From NCBI GenBank assembly GCA_963663315.1, contig OY760176.1, positions 2,232,001 through 2,296,000 on the forward strand: a DNA stretch of 64,000 nucleotides, in the 5' to 3' direction. Below, piece by piece: positions 7,874-17,159 of the stretch; position 1 is the first letter of the stretch; every line of letters starts with the position of its first letter. The notes below the pieces were generated by a model. It had not been told where the DNA came from. It did no database searches and worked only from the letters and a program-made list of their open reading frames with translations. A program made the translations under genes and the position numbers. Origin of the DNA: G963663315 sp963663315. GTDB lineage: Bacteria > Pseudomonadota > Gammaproteobacteria > Arenicellales > Poriferihabitantaceae.

Positions 7874-9667
7874 TCAGGTTGTCGGAGCAGCAGCCTGAAC
7901 GGGTATTCGGCTGCGTGAATCCTGATTCAGTTTCTCACTGTCGGGATATACACTGACACCTGGCACCGTCCCTTCCTTTAATTCCTGCTGGATTCCCTGC
8001 CAGTATTCGACAGTAAAAAGTTGGGGATGCTGATCTGCAAAAACCCTTCTCAAGTCCCGGTATGGCAGACACAAGCCGACCAGTATTTCTTCCGGCAGGA
8101 AGATAAAACCGTCTTCGAAATACCAGTCCGGGATATCTTCCTCTCCATCCTCGCGACCAAGGTTGGTGCGAATCTTGACATCAATCAGGATTTCCAGCGC
8201 ATCATAATCGAACAGATACACTTTTGAATAGCGCGAAACGCCATAATTTCTGGCATCAAGGTCCTTGTTGAAAATATTGGCCGCAGCGTTGTTCTTGATG
8301 CAATAGCCGAGGTTTCTGACCACGGTTTCAGCCTGTCGACGGGTGGCATTTTTCAGAAACACCGGCAGCGGTGTCAGCTTCATCTGCACAATCAGATATT
8401 TGAAGACCACCGCATCTTCTTGCATGGTCACACTGTTGCCGGCAAACTCCAGCAGTTTGGACAGCATCGACGGCTCAAACCAGAGTTTGTCAATGCGGAG
8501 GTTATAGTAGATGATGGCATCCATCATGCTGTCGGTACGATTGATGTCATGAACCCGAGAATACTTTTTCAGTACCGATTCAACGCCCTCGAAATCACCC
8601 CATTTGTAATCTTTTGTCGGGGTGTCACGAATCACCTTGAGGATATAAGCCGAATCGGGCGCAGTGAATGCAATCGCCACGGTACCCTCGGCTCCTACGG
8701 CATTATCCAATTTCTGGTTGCTTGATCTGATTTCATATTCCAGTTCCTTCATGACCACCACCTTGCCAAGATGGTTGTAGCCAATAGTCGTGTACTGCAT
8801 TCCCAACGGACGCATTGGCATGATGCTCTGCAAAAACAGGCACAACTCATGGTAATAGGCATTGGTTACATGAAAATTCGCCAGCGTCGAACTGAACATG
8901 TTATGTGCATAAGTTGAACTGGTAATCAGCGCATCGACATAAATTCCTGCATCATCATTAAGCAGGGCGATAATGAACGGGGCATACTTGCCATCACCGA
9001 ATTCCACTCTTCCGACCAGATACGCACCGCGGTTTCTGTAGAACCCGGCGTTGAACATCTCAATTCTGTGGATCATGCGGGCGCCCGTCTCAAAAAGGCG
9101 ATAATTCCGGGCCATTCGATCAAAAATCATCGTGGCATCGCGTTCCAGGTCTTCATACTGAATCGGGAACGCTTCGAGATTCAGTATTTTCCTGATTGTG
9201 TCAATGCCCGGAATCCGGTCAACCAGATATCTGATGATATATTTTCCGCGCATATCGTCGAGGGATCGATTGCGTTGATGACCGGAATAATCCTCCGCCC
9301 GCCACTCACCAAGATAAATTTTTCTGCGGACCGAATGGCAATAAGCCAGCGCCAGATCTTCGGTGTAACGATCCTTTATCAGATCACGATAGGCTGATTC
9401 GACCAGGTCCCAGTATTTTTCTTCGCTCGATATGTCCGGCAGGTTGACCTTGAAGTCAGCAGCCAGTTTATTCATGCTGTCGCGATACAACTGTAGTCGC
9501 TGCATGCTTAATTTTAGTGACTCGGAATGATTTCTTTGCACGAAAGCCTGTTTTGACTGACCTGGCACGCTCAAAAAGGTACTGTAAAACCGGTCAAACG
9601 CCTTGCGCAGCAGTCGGGCCACTGCTTGCACACGCGCACTGTCCACGGTCAGGACATCGTCAACCAA
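7874..9667 (-). CDS. aceK: Isocitrate dehydrogenase kinase/phosphatase
   Basis: This 597-aa protein matches AceK in length and layout: an N-terminal helical regulatory domain with ARxLxxxFDRFYxxF and 'LYRDSMNKL' motifs, then the kinase-like domain with the nucleotide-binding segment 'TAPDSAYILKVIRD' and the 'DLDARNYGVSRYSKVYLFDYD' catalytic/metal region. AceK switches isocitrate dehydrogenase off and on by phosphorylation and so sends isocitrate to the glyoxylate shunt. No aceA or aceB is in the window. A TTG start is given; a GTG seven codons in (9646) is an alternative. It lies 73 nt downstream of the panE-like gene on the same strand. The island upstream could feed C2 units, which would suit glyoxylate-shunt control. 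Confidence 0.93.
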   Translation of the reverse strand: MVDDVLTVDSARVQAVARLLRKAFDRFYSTFLSVPGQSKQAFVQRNHSESLKLSMQRLQLYRDSMNKLAADFKVNLPDISSEEKYWDLVESAYRDLIKDRYTEDLALAYCHSVRRKIYLGEWRAEDYSGHQRNRSLDDMRGKYIIRYLVDRIPGIDTIRKILNLEAFPIQYEDLERDATMIFDRMARNYRLFETGARMIHRIEMFNAGFYRNRGAYLVGRVEFGDGKYAPFIIALLNDDAGIYVDALITSSTYAHNMFSSTLANFHVTNAYYHELCLFLQSIMPMRPLGMQYTTIGYNHLGKVVVMKELEYEIRSSNQKLDNAVGAEGTVAIAFTAPDSAYILKVIRDTPTKDYKWGDFEGVESVLKKYSRVHDINRTDSMMDAIIYYNLRIDKLWFEPSMLSKLLEFAGNSVTMQEDAVVFKYLIVQMKLTPLPVFLKNATRRQAETVVRNLGYCIKNNAAANIFNKDLDARNYGVSRYSKVYLFDYDALEILIDVKIRTNLGREDGEEDIPDWYFEDGFIFLPEEILVGLCLPYRDLRRVFADQHPQLFTVEYWQGIQQELKEGTVPGVSVYPDSEKLNQDSRSRIPVQAAAPTT

Positions 9668-9740
9668 ACAATTCGATTCTCATGATGATCCGCCTGTTGA
9701 AAGGGCTGTGCCTTTGCATGTTTTTCGGATGGCGTTTCGG

Positions 9741-10733
9741 CTATTTACCGGTTGCGTTGCCATCCTGAATGGTTTTGTTCAACAGGCAGACGCAGGCATA
9801 GATTGATCTGAGGGCGGGGACATGAGTTCCGGTGATTTCCGCCAGTTCGATCACGGCTCCGAGCATGCCATCAATTTCAAGTGGCTTGCCAGCTTCGACA
9901 TCCTGTAGCATTGAGGTATTGTGCTTACCAACTTTCTCAGTGCCTTCAATCCGCTTTTCCAGCGTTACCCTGAAACTGGCTCCGAGTTTTTCGGCAATGT
10001 CTTTTGCTTCCAGCATCATGGTTGCCGCCAGTTCACGGGTCAACGGAAACTGGCAGATACCTTCGAGCGTGCCATGGGTCAGTGCGCTGATCGGATTAAA
10101 TGAAAGATTGCCCCATAACTTGAGCCAGATCTCTGAACGGATATCGGTCAGTACCGGCGATTTGAAACCGGCCTCGATCAACATGTTTGAAACCCGGTTG
10201 GCGCGCTCCGAATCCGAACCATCCAGTTCGCCGAGCGGGAAACGAATGCCTTCGACATGTTTGATTACACCGGGTTCGGAAATGATAGCCGCCGGATAAG
10301 CGACGCAACCGAGAAGGGTTTTCGGGTCGATTGCACTGGCCAACATCCCACCCGGGTCTACCGCCTTCACGATTTGACCGGCGTGCTGTCCGGGCAAATT
10401 TTGAAAATACCACCAGGGGATGCCATTTTGTAACGTCACCATTACGGTGTCTTCGCCATACAAATGGGGAAGCTTGTCTACTACCGCTGCAATCTGGTGG
10501 GACTTTAACGCCATCAGGACGATATCCTGCTCCGGCAGTTCAGCGATGTCATCGGTTGCGATCAAGTCTTTGGCAACCAGCGTCTCATCACCCTGAATCA
10601 ATTTCAGGCCGTTGGCCTTGATTGCATTCAAATGAGGGCCACGAGCGACCAGCGAAACCTGTTGTCCGGAATTTGCCAGACGGACGCCCAAAAGGCCACC
10701 GATAGCGCCAGCGCCAACAACACATACTTTCAT
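9741..10733 (-). CDS. panE: 2-dehydropantoate 2-reductase family protein
   Basis: This 330-aa protein starts MKVCVVGAGAIGGLLG, the GxGxxG NADP-binding Rossmann loop. It has the 'LWGNLSFNPISALT' helix with the conserved lysine-asparagine region and the 'DVEAGKPLEIDGMLGAV' C-terminal signature of ApbA/PanE enzymes. PanE reduces ketopantoate to pantoate for CoA synthesis, but the family also contains reductases for other 2-keto acids. It follows the formyltransferase-like gene by 36 nt, as the last member of the tct/frc transcription unit. A role on a pathway-specific 2-keto acid is therefore as likely as pantothenate synthesis. Confidence 0.83.
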   Translation of the reverse strand: MKVCVVGAGAIGGLLGVRLANSGQQVSLVARGPHLNAIKANGLKLIQGDETLVAKDLIATDDIAELPEQDIVLMALKSHQIAAVVDKLPHLYGEDTVMVTLQNGIPWWYFQNLPGQHAGQIVKAVDPGGMLASAIDPKTLLGCVAYPAAIISEPGVIKHVEGIRFPLGELDGSDSERANRVSNMLIEAGFKSPVLTDIRSEIWLKLWGNLSFNPISALTHGTLEGICQFPLTRELAATMMLEAKDIAEKLGASFRVTLEKRIEGTEKVGKHNTSMLQDVEAGKPLEIDGMLGAVIELAEITGTHVPALRSIYACVCLLNKTIQDGNATGK

Positions 10734-10769
10734 TTTGATATTTGATTACAGGATAAAATTGCGGCGATT

Positions 10770-11678
10770 CTAGCTGAATAGTTCGCCAACGGCCAGTGCG
10801 CTTGATGCGACATACTCTGATGCAGCCACCTTGCCTGCATCTGCCCGTACCCGCTTGATTAATACAGAATCTTCGCTGGCAGCGACCAGGATTCCCCTGT
10901 CAGATATTGACAGAACCGTACCCGGAATCCCTGTTTCAGTCGAAAGCCCGGCATCATAAATCTTCAGTGTATTGCCATTGTATGTTGTCCATGCGCCGGG
11001 TTGTGGATTGGAGGCGCGAATGATGTTGTAGCATTGTTGAGCCGATTCCTGCCAGTGGATTTTCGATTGCTCCTTACCGAACCATGATTCATACGTCCCC
11101 TCCGACAAATTCTGGACGATTTTCGGTGCAGTACCTGCCTTTACCAGATCCAGCGACTCAATCATCGCCTCCACCCCCATCGGAAACAGTTTCCTGAAAT
11201 AGACCTCGCCCAGTGTTTCATCCGGGTCTATCCGGCATTCCTTTTGCAGCAGGATCGGGCCTTCATCGAGACCATCATCCGGCCAGAAAATACTCAATCC
11301 TGTGCGGGTCGCACCGGTTGCAATCGGCCAGTTGATCGAAGACGGTCCACGATGCATGGGCAGCAGTGACGGATGGTATTGAAAAGTTCCATATTTCGGG
11401 GCATTCAAAACCGCCTCAGGCACAAACAACAGGACATAAGCCATCATGCAGACATCGGCTTCAAATGATTTCATCAGGGACAGTGATTCATCTGTTTTCC
11501 AGGAAGCAGGTTGATGTACCGGAATATTATATTGCAGCGCCAGTGCCTTGAGAGGATCAACCGGCCGGCCTTCCTTGTCGGGGGCGGTGCACACCGCAAC
11601 GACATTTTCATTGCGTTCAAGCAACCTTTTCAATACGGCCTCACCGAATACCTGCTGACCATGCACTACAATTCTCAT
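10770..11678 (-). CDS. Formyltransferase, 10-formyl-THF hydrolase domain type
   Basis: The 302-aa protein has a formyltransferase catalytic domain followed by the smaller C-terminal domain seen in Fmt. Its motifs YHPSLLP(M)HRG (about 101-111) and FWPDDGLDEGPILLQKEC (131-148) are closer to the N-terminal domain of 10-formyltetrahydrofolate dehydrogenase (ALDH1L1 type) than to methionyl-tRNA formyltransferase. The active His (102) and the Asp in DDGLDEG are present. The expected role is handling a formyl group on tetrahydrofolate. CAGGAG precedes the ATG. It sits 33 nt after frc, so it probably deals with the one-carbon product of the pathway. Whether it hydrolyses, transfers or loads formyl groups cannot be read from sequence. 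Confidence 0.8.
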   Translation of the reverse strand: MRIVVHGQQVFGEAVLKRLLERNENVVAVCTAPDKEGRPVDPLKALALQYNIPVHQPASWKTDESLSLMKSFEADVCMMAYVLLFVPEAVLNAPKYGTFQYHPSLLPMHRGPSSINWPIATGATRTGLSIFWPDDGLDEGPILLQKECRIDPDETLGEVYFRKLFPMGVEAMIESLDLVKAGTAPKIVQNLSEGTYESWFGKEQSKIHWQESAQQCYNIIRASNPQPGAWTTYNGNTLKIYDAGLSTETGIPGTVLSISDRGILVAASEDSVLIKRVRADAGKVAASEYVASSALAVGELFS

Positions 11679-11711
11679 TTCAGTCTCCTGTTCTCTGCCG
11701 TGCCGCCAGCG

Positions 11712-12959
11712 CTACACCGCGCCGGATTGTTTTATGGCTGCCACTTCTTCTGCACAATAACCGAGTACGCCCATCAGGATTTCTTCGGTATGCTCACCGA
11801 GTAATGGAGAACGTTCGACTTCGACCGGGGAGTCCGACATTTTGATCGGGCAACCTACCGTGAGATACTTACCACGCTCCGGATGATCAACTTCGACAAT
11901 AGTCCCGGTTTCCCTCAAGGAAGGTTCTTCCGACAGCTCTTTCATCGAAAGTATCGGGCCGACCGGTATATCCAGTGGATTACAGATATCCATGACCTCG
12001 AACTTGGTTTTGGTCATAGTCCATTGTTCAATTGTTTCAAATATTTCGTTCAGTCGGAACAAGCGCGCTTTCGGGGCGGCATAGTCGGGATCGGTTTTCC
12101 ACTCCTCCTTGCCGATAACATCGCATACATTTCCCCACGCCGCCGCCTGGGTAACGAAGTAGGTATAGGCATTGGGGTCGTTCTCCCAGCCCTTGCATTT
12201 CAATATTCGCCCGGGCTGACCGCCACCGGAATCATTGCCGGCACGCGGCGTAGCGTCGGGAAACCCGATGCCCTCGCCGTGTTGTGAATATTCGGTAAGC
12301 GGCCCGCGTTGCAGACGCTGTTGATCGCGCAGTTTTACCCGGCAAAGGTTGAGCACGCCGTCCTGCATCGGCGCCAGTATCCTTTGACCGCGTCCTGTCT
12401 TTTCGCGCTGGTAAAGCGCTGACACCAGTCCCAGAGCCAGATTCAGTCCGGTACCCGAATCGCCGATTTGTGCGGCAGTCACCAATGGAGGGCCATCAAG
12501 AAAGCCAGTAGTCGAAGCGGAGCCGCCCGCACATTGCGCCACGTTCTCATAGACTTTGCAATCCTGATAAGGTCCCGGGCCGAAGCCCTTGATCGACCCC
12601 ATGATCATCCGGGGATTCAATTGCTGAATCCGTTCCCATGGGAAGCCCATCCGGTCCAGGGCGCCGGGGGCAAAATTCTCGACCATCATATCGCATTCCC
12701 TGATCAGGCGCTCAAGCACCTTTTTGCCTGTTTCATTTTTGGAGTTAAGGGTGAGCGAACGCTTGTTATGATTCAACATGGTGAAATACAGTGAATCCGC
12801 ACCTTCAACATCAACCAGTTGTTTGCGTGTTGCATCCCCGACTCCGGGGCGTTCCACCTTGATCACATCCGCGCCGAGCCATGCCAGCAACTGGGTGCAA
12901 GTCGGACCCGACTGCACATGGGTGAAGTCAAGAATCCTGATTCCTTCGAGAGCTTTCAT
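11712..12959 (-). CDS. frc: Formyl-CoA transferase (Frc-like, class III CoA-transferase)
   Basis: This 415-aa protein follows known formyl-CoA:oxalate CoA-transferases along its whole length: 'LDFTHVQSGPTCTQLLAWLGADVIKVERPG' at the N-terminus, 'YFTMLNHNKRS', 'NVAQCAGGSASTTGF', 'AVLNLCRVKLRDQQR'-type sequence and the glycine-rich GGGQPG loop. The aspartate that forms the acyl anhydride is in QIGDSGTG (about D167). The enzyme moves CoA from formyl-CoA to oxalate or a related acid. It lies 36 nt downstream of the ThDP enzyme. Known bacterial frc genes are paired with oxc, which supports a formyl-CoA-producing role for that neighbour. Confidence 0.88.
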   Translation of the reverse strand: MKALEGIRILDFTHVQSGPTCTQLLAWLGADVIKVERPGVGDATRKQLVDVEGADSLYFTMLNHNKRSLTLNSKNETGKKVLERLIRECDMMVENFAPGALDRMGFPWERIQQLNPRMIMGSIKGFGPGPYQDCKVYENVAQCAGGSASTTGFLDGPPLVTAAQIGDSGTGLNLALGLVSALYQREKTGRGQRILAPMQDGVLNLCRVKLRDQQRLQRGPLTEYSQHGEGIGFPDATPRAGNDSGGGQPGRILKCKGWENDPNAYTYFVTQAAAWGNVCDVIGKEEWKTDPDYAAPKARLFRLNEIFETIEQWTMTKTKFEVMDICNPLDIPVGPILSMKELSEEPSLRETGTIVEVDHPERGKYLTVGCPIKMSDSPVEVERSPLLGEHTEEILMGVLGYCAEEVAAIKQSGAV

Positions 12960-12995
12960 ATTTTTATCATGTAAATTAATGTTTGTCCCTGATGT

Positions 12996-14750
12996 CTATT
13001 TATACATTGTCTGGGCTTTGGTGCCTGGCGCATATTCATCTGGATCAACCCAGACATTGACGACCGCACATTTGCCGGTTTTTGCGATGGCTTCACGCGC
13101 CCGTTGCAGTGCGGGCTGAATTTCACGGGCTTCATGGACTTCTTCACCATAGCCACCGATCATTTCCCCGAATTTGCCAAATGGAATGTCGCCCAGCTTG
13201 TTGCCGACATTGCCTCGTTCTGCACCATATTTCGTTATTTGCCCGTATCTGATTTGATTCATCGCTGAATTGTTCCCGACAACAGCGAGATAAGGCGCAC
13301 CGAACCGCTGAGCCGTTTCCATATCAAAGGATGTCATGCCAAACGAACCATCGCCATACAGACATATGACCTCCTTATCCGGATTTGCCAGCTTTGCCGC
13401 CATCGAAAAGCCGGTGCCGACACCGAGCGAACCCAATGCCCCCGGATCCATCCATTGCCCCGGATTCCTCGGGCGAACGGCCTGCGCCGATATGGTCACG
13501 ATATCTCCGCCATCGCCGATATAAATCGTATCTTCACCCAGAAATTCATTGATTTCCCAAGCCAGTCGATAAGGATGAATCGGATTTTGATCAGTTGTGA
13601 ACATCGGCATCAGTTTTACCAGTTTGGTGGCTTCGATTTCGCGTAATTCAGCCATCCATTTTTGCCTTGCCTGAGTGGCGCCCTTGTCCATCCGAGCCGA
13701 TGCCGCCTGTTCTGTTGCCGCCAGTATCGCACCCGGGTCTCCCACCAACCCCATGCTGATATCCCGGTTTTTGCCGACTGTTGCATAGCTTTGATCAATT
13801 TGAATCAATGTCGCCTTGTTTGAAATCCGCTTGCCGTATCCCATTCTGAAATCAAAAGGAGTGCCTACAATCAGAATCACATCGGAATTTGAAAAAGCAT
13901 CCCGGCGGGTACGGTCGAAATGATGAGGATCGTCATTCGGCAGCATACCTCTGCTGGCGCCATTCATGTAGGCCGGAATATCCAGCGAGCGAACGAAATT
14001 GATTGCATCCTGATGTCCGCCGCTACTCCAGACCTGCTGACCGAAGAGGACGGCGGGCTTTTCCGATTTGACCAGAATGTCGGCCAATTTCTCGATATCC
14101 GCAGGGTCGCCGATTGAGCGTACCGAGGCACGATAACTGCCAGGCTCAGGTATCACGGCACTTTCCAGCGGGATTTCGCGGTCCAGTATATCCCTTGGGA
14201 TTTCGAGATAGGACGGGCCATAGGCGCCGTTGAAACATTCCCGGGCAGCCATCGAAACCATGTCAGCTACCCTTTCGGTGGAAAACACGCCTGAAGCAAA
14301 TTTGGTTATCGGCGTCATCATGTCGACATGAGGCAAATCCTGCAACGATCCCATTTTATGCTGGGTCAGTGAACTCTGGCCACCAATATGGAGCACCGGG
14401 CTTTCAGAACGAAATGCGGTTGCAATTCCGGTAACCGCATTGGTGCAACCCGGCCCGGCGGTTGTCACCACACAACCGAGCTTCCCGGTCTGACGGGCAT
14501 AACCATCTGCTGCATGGGCTGCGGTCTGCTCATGGCGAACATCGACTATTCGGATACCTTCATCTATACAACCATCATAGATGTCGATAATGTGACCGCC
14601 GCACAGTGTAAAAATCGTATCCACCCCTTCATTGCGCAAGGCGCGTGCGACAAGATGGCCCCCGGAGATGACATTGCGGTCCCTGCTTTTTTTCGCAAGG
14701 GTGTCGGTTGCGGTATCGGCTTGTATTTTTTTGTCCAGTTCTTTGTTCAT
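12996..14750 (-). CDS. ThDP-dependent lyase/decarboxylase (2-hydroxyacyl-CoA lyase/oxalyl-CoA decarboxylase-like)
   Basis: The 584-aa protein has the three-domain layout of ThDP enzymes: the activating glutamate in VRHEQTAAHAADG (E74), a central Rossmann domain, and the GDG...NN diphosphate/Mg motif at about 466-494. The C-terminal tail runs past the last strand, ending VDPDEYAPGTKAQTMYK. It is neither a typical acetolactate synthase nor a typical Oxc: Oxc N-terminal motifs such as GVVGIP are replaced by FTLCGGH, as in ILVBL/HACL-like members. HACL and Oxc both release formyl-CoA, which fits the adjacent frc. It starts at ATG with AGGA upstream, 60 nt after gntR. The substrate is unproven. 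Confidence 0.78.
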   Translation of the reverse strand: MNKELDKKIQADTATDTLAKKSRDRNVISGGHLVARALRNEGVDTIFTLCGGHIIDIYDGCIDEGIRIVDVRHEQTAAHAADGYARQTGKLGCVVTTAGPGCTNAVTGIATAFRSESPVLHIGGQSSLTQHKMGSLQDLPHVDMMTPITKFASGVFSTERVADMVSMAARECFNGAYGPSYLEIPRDILDREIPLESAVIPEPGSYRASVRSIGDPADIEKLADILVKSEKPAVLFGQQVWSSGGHQDAINFVRSLDIPAYMNGASRGMLPNDDPHHFDRTRRDAFSNSDVILIVGTPFDFRMGYGKRISNKATLIQIDQSYATVGKNRDISMGLVGDPGAILAATEQAASARMDKGATQARQKWMAELREIEATKLVKLMPMFTTDQNPIHPYRLAWEINEFLGEDTIYIGDGGDIVTISAQAVRPRNPGQWMDPGALGSLGVGTGFSMAAKLANPDKEVICLYGDGSFGMTSFDMETAQRFGAPYLAVVGNNSAMNQIRYGQITKYGAERGNVGNKLGDIPFGKFGEMIGGYGEEVHEAREIQPALQRAREAIAKTGKCAVVNVWVDPDEYAPGTKAQTMYK

Positions 14751-14810
14751 GATATATTCCTCACGATTAATTCTCGGTTATTCAGCTTCTCCAGGAATTG
14801 TTCAGCTTTC

Positions 14811-15503
14811 TTATTCAAGGTAATCAACATATTTACTGACGTGGTCAGCCAGACACATCGCATGGTCTTCGACCAATCGTTTCGCCTCGCGCGCGTCGCG
14901 GGCTTCAAGGGTTTCGATAATCCTCATGTGGTCAACAATCGATTCACTCGCTCTATTTCGCTCGCTGATGGTTTTCCTTCGTATTGCGCGCATGTGGATG
15001 AACAATCCTTCGGTTATGTCGATCAACAATTCACACTTGCTCAACTGGATCAGGCGTTGATGAAAAGTGATATTGGTTTCAGAGTATTCATCTATATTGG
15101 CACGTGCCTTGTTTGCATCATCAAAGGTAGCAAACAGTTTGCGCATTGATGCCAACTCATCATCGGTGGCATTTTCTGTCGCCATCCTTGCCGCGACGCC
15201 TTCGAGTACAGCCCACACCTGAATCATCTCCAGTATCTGTTTCTTGGTTTTCCTGATTACAAATATTCCCGACCTTGAAACCGTCTCTACCAGTCCCTCC
15301 TGCTCCAGACGTGTAATCGCCTCGCGCACCGGGGTTCGACTGACACCCAGATCACTAGCCAGCTTTCTTTCGTCCAGGATAGGGGCTTCTGCGCCGCTGT
15401 AAATTTCCATCCTGGAGATTTCTTCCTTCAACGCGGCATAAACTTTTTCCTTGAGCATTGGATTCGTCTCCAATGGTTTCAGGTTTACTTTTGCAGTAGC
15501 CAT
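14811..15503 (-). CDS. GntR-family regulator (FCD/FadR type)
   Basis: This 230-aa protein has an N-terminal winged helix with 'DERKLASDLGVSRTPVREAITRLEQEGLV' (about 45-75), the classical GntR recognition helix, and an all-helical FCD ligand domain. The FCD domain has the metal-binding pattern D...H...H ('NITFHQRL', 'VDHMRIIETLEARD', 'VEDHAMCLADHV'). FCD regulators usually sense organic acids. ATG 15503 is chosen because GGAGAGTTAGAGG lies just upstream. It is encoded between tctA and the ThDP gene, and TGGTATACCA-like boxes lie before itself and before tctC, which suggests it represses both. Confidence 0.88.
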   Translation of the reverse strand: MATAKVNLKPLETNPMLKEKVYAALKEEISRMEIYSGAEAPILDERKLASDLGVSRTPVREAITRLEQEGLVETVSRSGIFVIRKTKKQILEMIQVWAVLEGVAARMATENATDDELASMRKLFATFDDANKARANIDEYSETNITFHQRLIQLSKCELLIDITEGLFIHMRAIRRKTISERNRASESIVDHMRIIETLEARDAREAKRLVEDHAMCLADHVSKYVDYLE

Positions 15504-15531
15504 CTTTGTGCCTCTAACTCTCCTTTGTATT

Positions 15532-15541
15532 TTGTATACCA
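15532..15541. promoter_or_regulatory. GntR operator-like box upstream of gntR
   Basis: The sequence TTGTATACCA has a GTATAC core and matches eight of ten bases of the perfect palindrome found before tctC. It lies 29 nt upstream of the gntR ATG, between tctA and gntR, a suitable place for autorepression. Confidence 0.45.
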
Positions 15542-15586
15542 GAAGAAACAACCCCTGATATCACTCGTATCACTCTCGGCATTTTC

Positions 15587-17116
15587 CTAACTGGTATCGC
15601 CACCTGTTGCAGCCTGATCCTTCTTGCGTCTTCGATTGCGTATAACAGGATAGAGGACCAACGCGATGGCAATGGCGATACAAACCGCGGAGATGGGACG
15701 TTCGAAAAAGATGGCGACATCGCCGTGAGAACCGATCAGGGTCTGTCTGAGAGACCGCTCTGCAAGCGGTCCGAGGACGATTGCCAACACTGCCGGCGCC
15801 ACCGGGTAATCCAGCTTTCTCAACAAATAGCCGACGATGCCGAACAGGAACATCAGCCATACATCGTGCATGGTCTGGGTCGGTGCATAGCCGCCGACAA
15901 CACACAGAATATAGATAATCGGCGCCAGTATGGTGAATGGCACAGTCAGGACACGGACAAACAGCGGGATAAAAGCCAGGTTAATCAATAACGTAACTAT
16001 GTTGGCGATATATAACGAGCCGATCAGACCCCAGACAAAATCAGGGTGCTCAGAAAACAGCAAAGGCCCCGGACGCAGACCCCAGATAATCATTCCACCG
16101 AGCAGAATGGCGGTGGTCGGAGAACCGGGAATGCCCAGTGTAATCATGGGTAACATGGAACCCGTTGATGCGGCATTGTTGGCGGCTTCCGGAGCAGCAA
16201 CTCCGGCGATGTTGCCTTTGCCGAAGGAATCCGGGTCCTTTGAAAAGGTTTTCGCCAGCCCATAAGACATTAGTGAAGCGGGGGTCGCACCCGCTGCAGG
16301 AAGCGTACCGACGAAAAACCCCAGAAATGAACCCAATGTTGTCGTACCAATATATTTCCTGACATCCGGTAAATTCGACAGCAGGGATTTTACCGACATC
16401 TTTACATTGTGCACGATGACCTTGCCCTTGGTGGTTTCGAGCGTCCACAACATCTCGCCAATGCCATAGATCCCTATCGCGAGAACCAGAAAGTTGATGC
16501 CATGAAGGAAGCCGGAAATATTGCCAAAAATCAGTCGTGGCTTGCCAGAGATAATGTCGAGACCCACCGATGCCAGAACCAGTCCAATCAAAATAGAAAA
16601 AATGGTCTTTGGTATGTCGTCTCCACCGAGGCCAATAAAGGTTGCGAAAGCCAGCACCATCAAGGCGAATTCTTCTGTTGGTCCGAATTTAAGCGCGAAA
16701 ACGGCAAGCGGCGGAGCGAACAGTGTGAACAGTACAACCGATACAGTGCCTCCAATAAATGAAGCGACCGCCGCAGCGGTCAAGGCCTTGTCCGATTGGC
16801 CGGATTGTGCCAGTGGACGACCATCGAAAACTGTGGCTACCGCAGTCGATGCGCCGGGTATGCCCAATGTTATGGAACTGATGGCGCCGCCATACATTGC
16901 GCCATAGTAAATCGCGGCGAGAAATATGATTGCCGCGGTCGGAGGCACCAGAAAAGTGACGGGCAACAAAATGGCAACCCCGTTCACCGACCCCAGCCCG
17001 GGCATTGCGCCTACCAGCAATCCGATAGTGCAGCCGATTATAATCATCATAAAGTTGGTGGGTTGCAGCGCTTCAAGCAACCCTGCCATCAACAATGGCA
17101 GTACTGAATCCAGCAT
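15587..17116 (-). CDS. tctA: Tripartite tricarboxylate transporter, large membrane subunit TctA
   Basis: This 509-aa protein has about twelve membrane helices and the TctA signatures near the N-terminus ('GLLVGAMPGLGSVNGVAILLP') and centre ('FFVGTLPAAGATPAS', 'KGNIAGVAAPEAANNAA'). TctA forms the channel of secondary TTT importers, which take up tri- and dicarboxylates with the help of the periplasmic TctC. It starts 43 nt after tctB ends and is followed by gntR. Position in the frc/ThDP island suggests it imports the acid catabolised there. Confidence 0.95.
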   Translation of the reverse strand: MLDSVLPLLMAGLLEALQPTNFMMIIIGCTIGLLVGAMPGLGSVNGVAILLPVTFLVPPTAAIIFLAAIYYGAMYGGAISSITLGIPGASTAVATVFDGRPLAQSGQSDKALTAAAVASFIGGTVSVVLFTLFAPPLAVFALKFGPTEEFALMVLAFATFIGLGGDDIPKTIFSILIGLVLASVGLDIISGKPRLIFGNISGFLHGINFLVLAIGIYGIGEMLWTLETTKGKVIVHNVKMSVKSLLSNLPDVRKYIGTTTLGSFLGFFVGTLPAAGATPASLMSYGLAKTFSKDPDSFGKGNIAGVAAPEAANNAASTGSMLPMITLGIPGSPTTAILLGGMIIWGLRPGPLLFSEHPDFVWGLIGSLYIANIVTLLINLAFIPLFVRVLTVPFTILAPIIYILCVVGGYAPTQTMHDVWLMFLFGIVGYLLRKLDYPVAPAVLAIVLGPLAERSLRQTLIGSHGDVAIFFERPISAVCIAIAIALVLYPVIRNRRRKKDQAATGGDTS

Positions 17117-17159
17117 TATTTCATCCGTCCGGTGTCATGTGTATTAACGTAGACTCTCA

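Noticed and set aside
12996..14750. Annotation as classical oxalyl-CoA decarboxylase
   Set aside because: The N-terminal motifs of Oxc are not present although neighbours fit; a broader ThDP-lyase call is safer.
14388..15149. Open frame of 253 codons on the plus strand
   Set aside because: It lies opposite the ThDP enzyme and gntR, both strongly supported, and its translation has no recognisable family.
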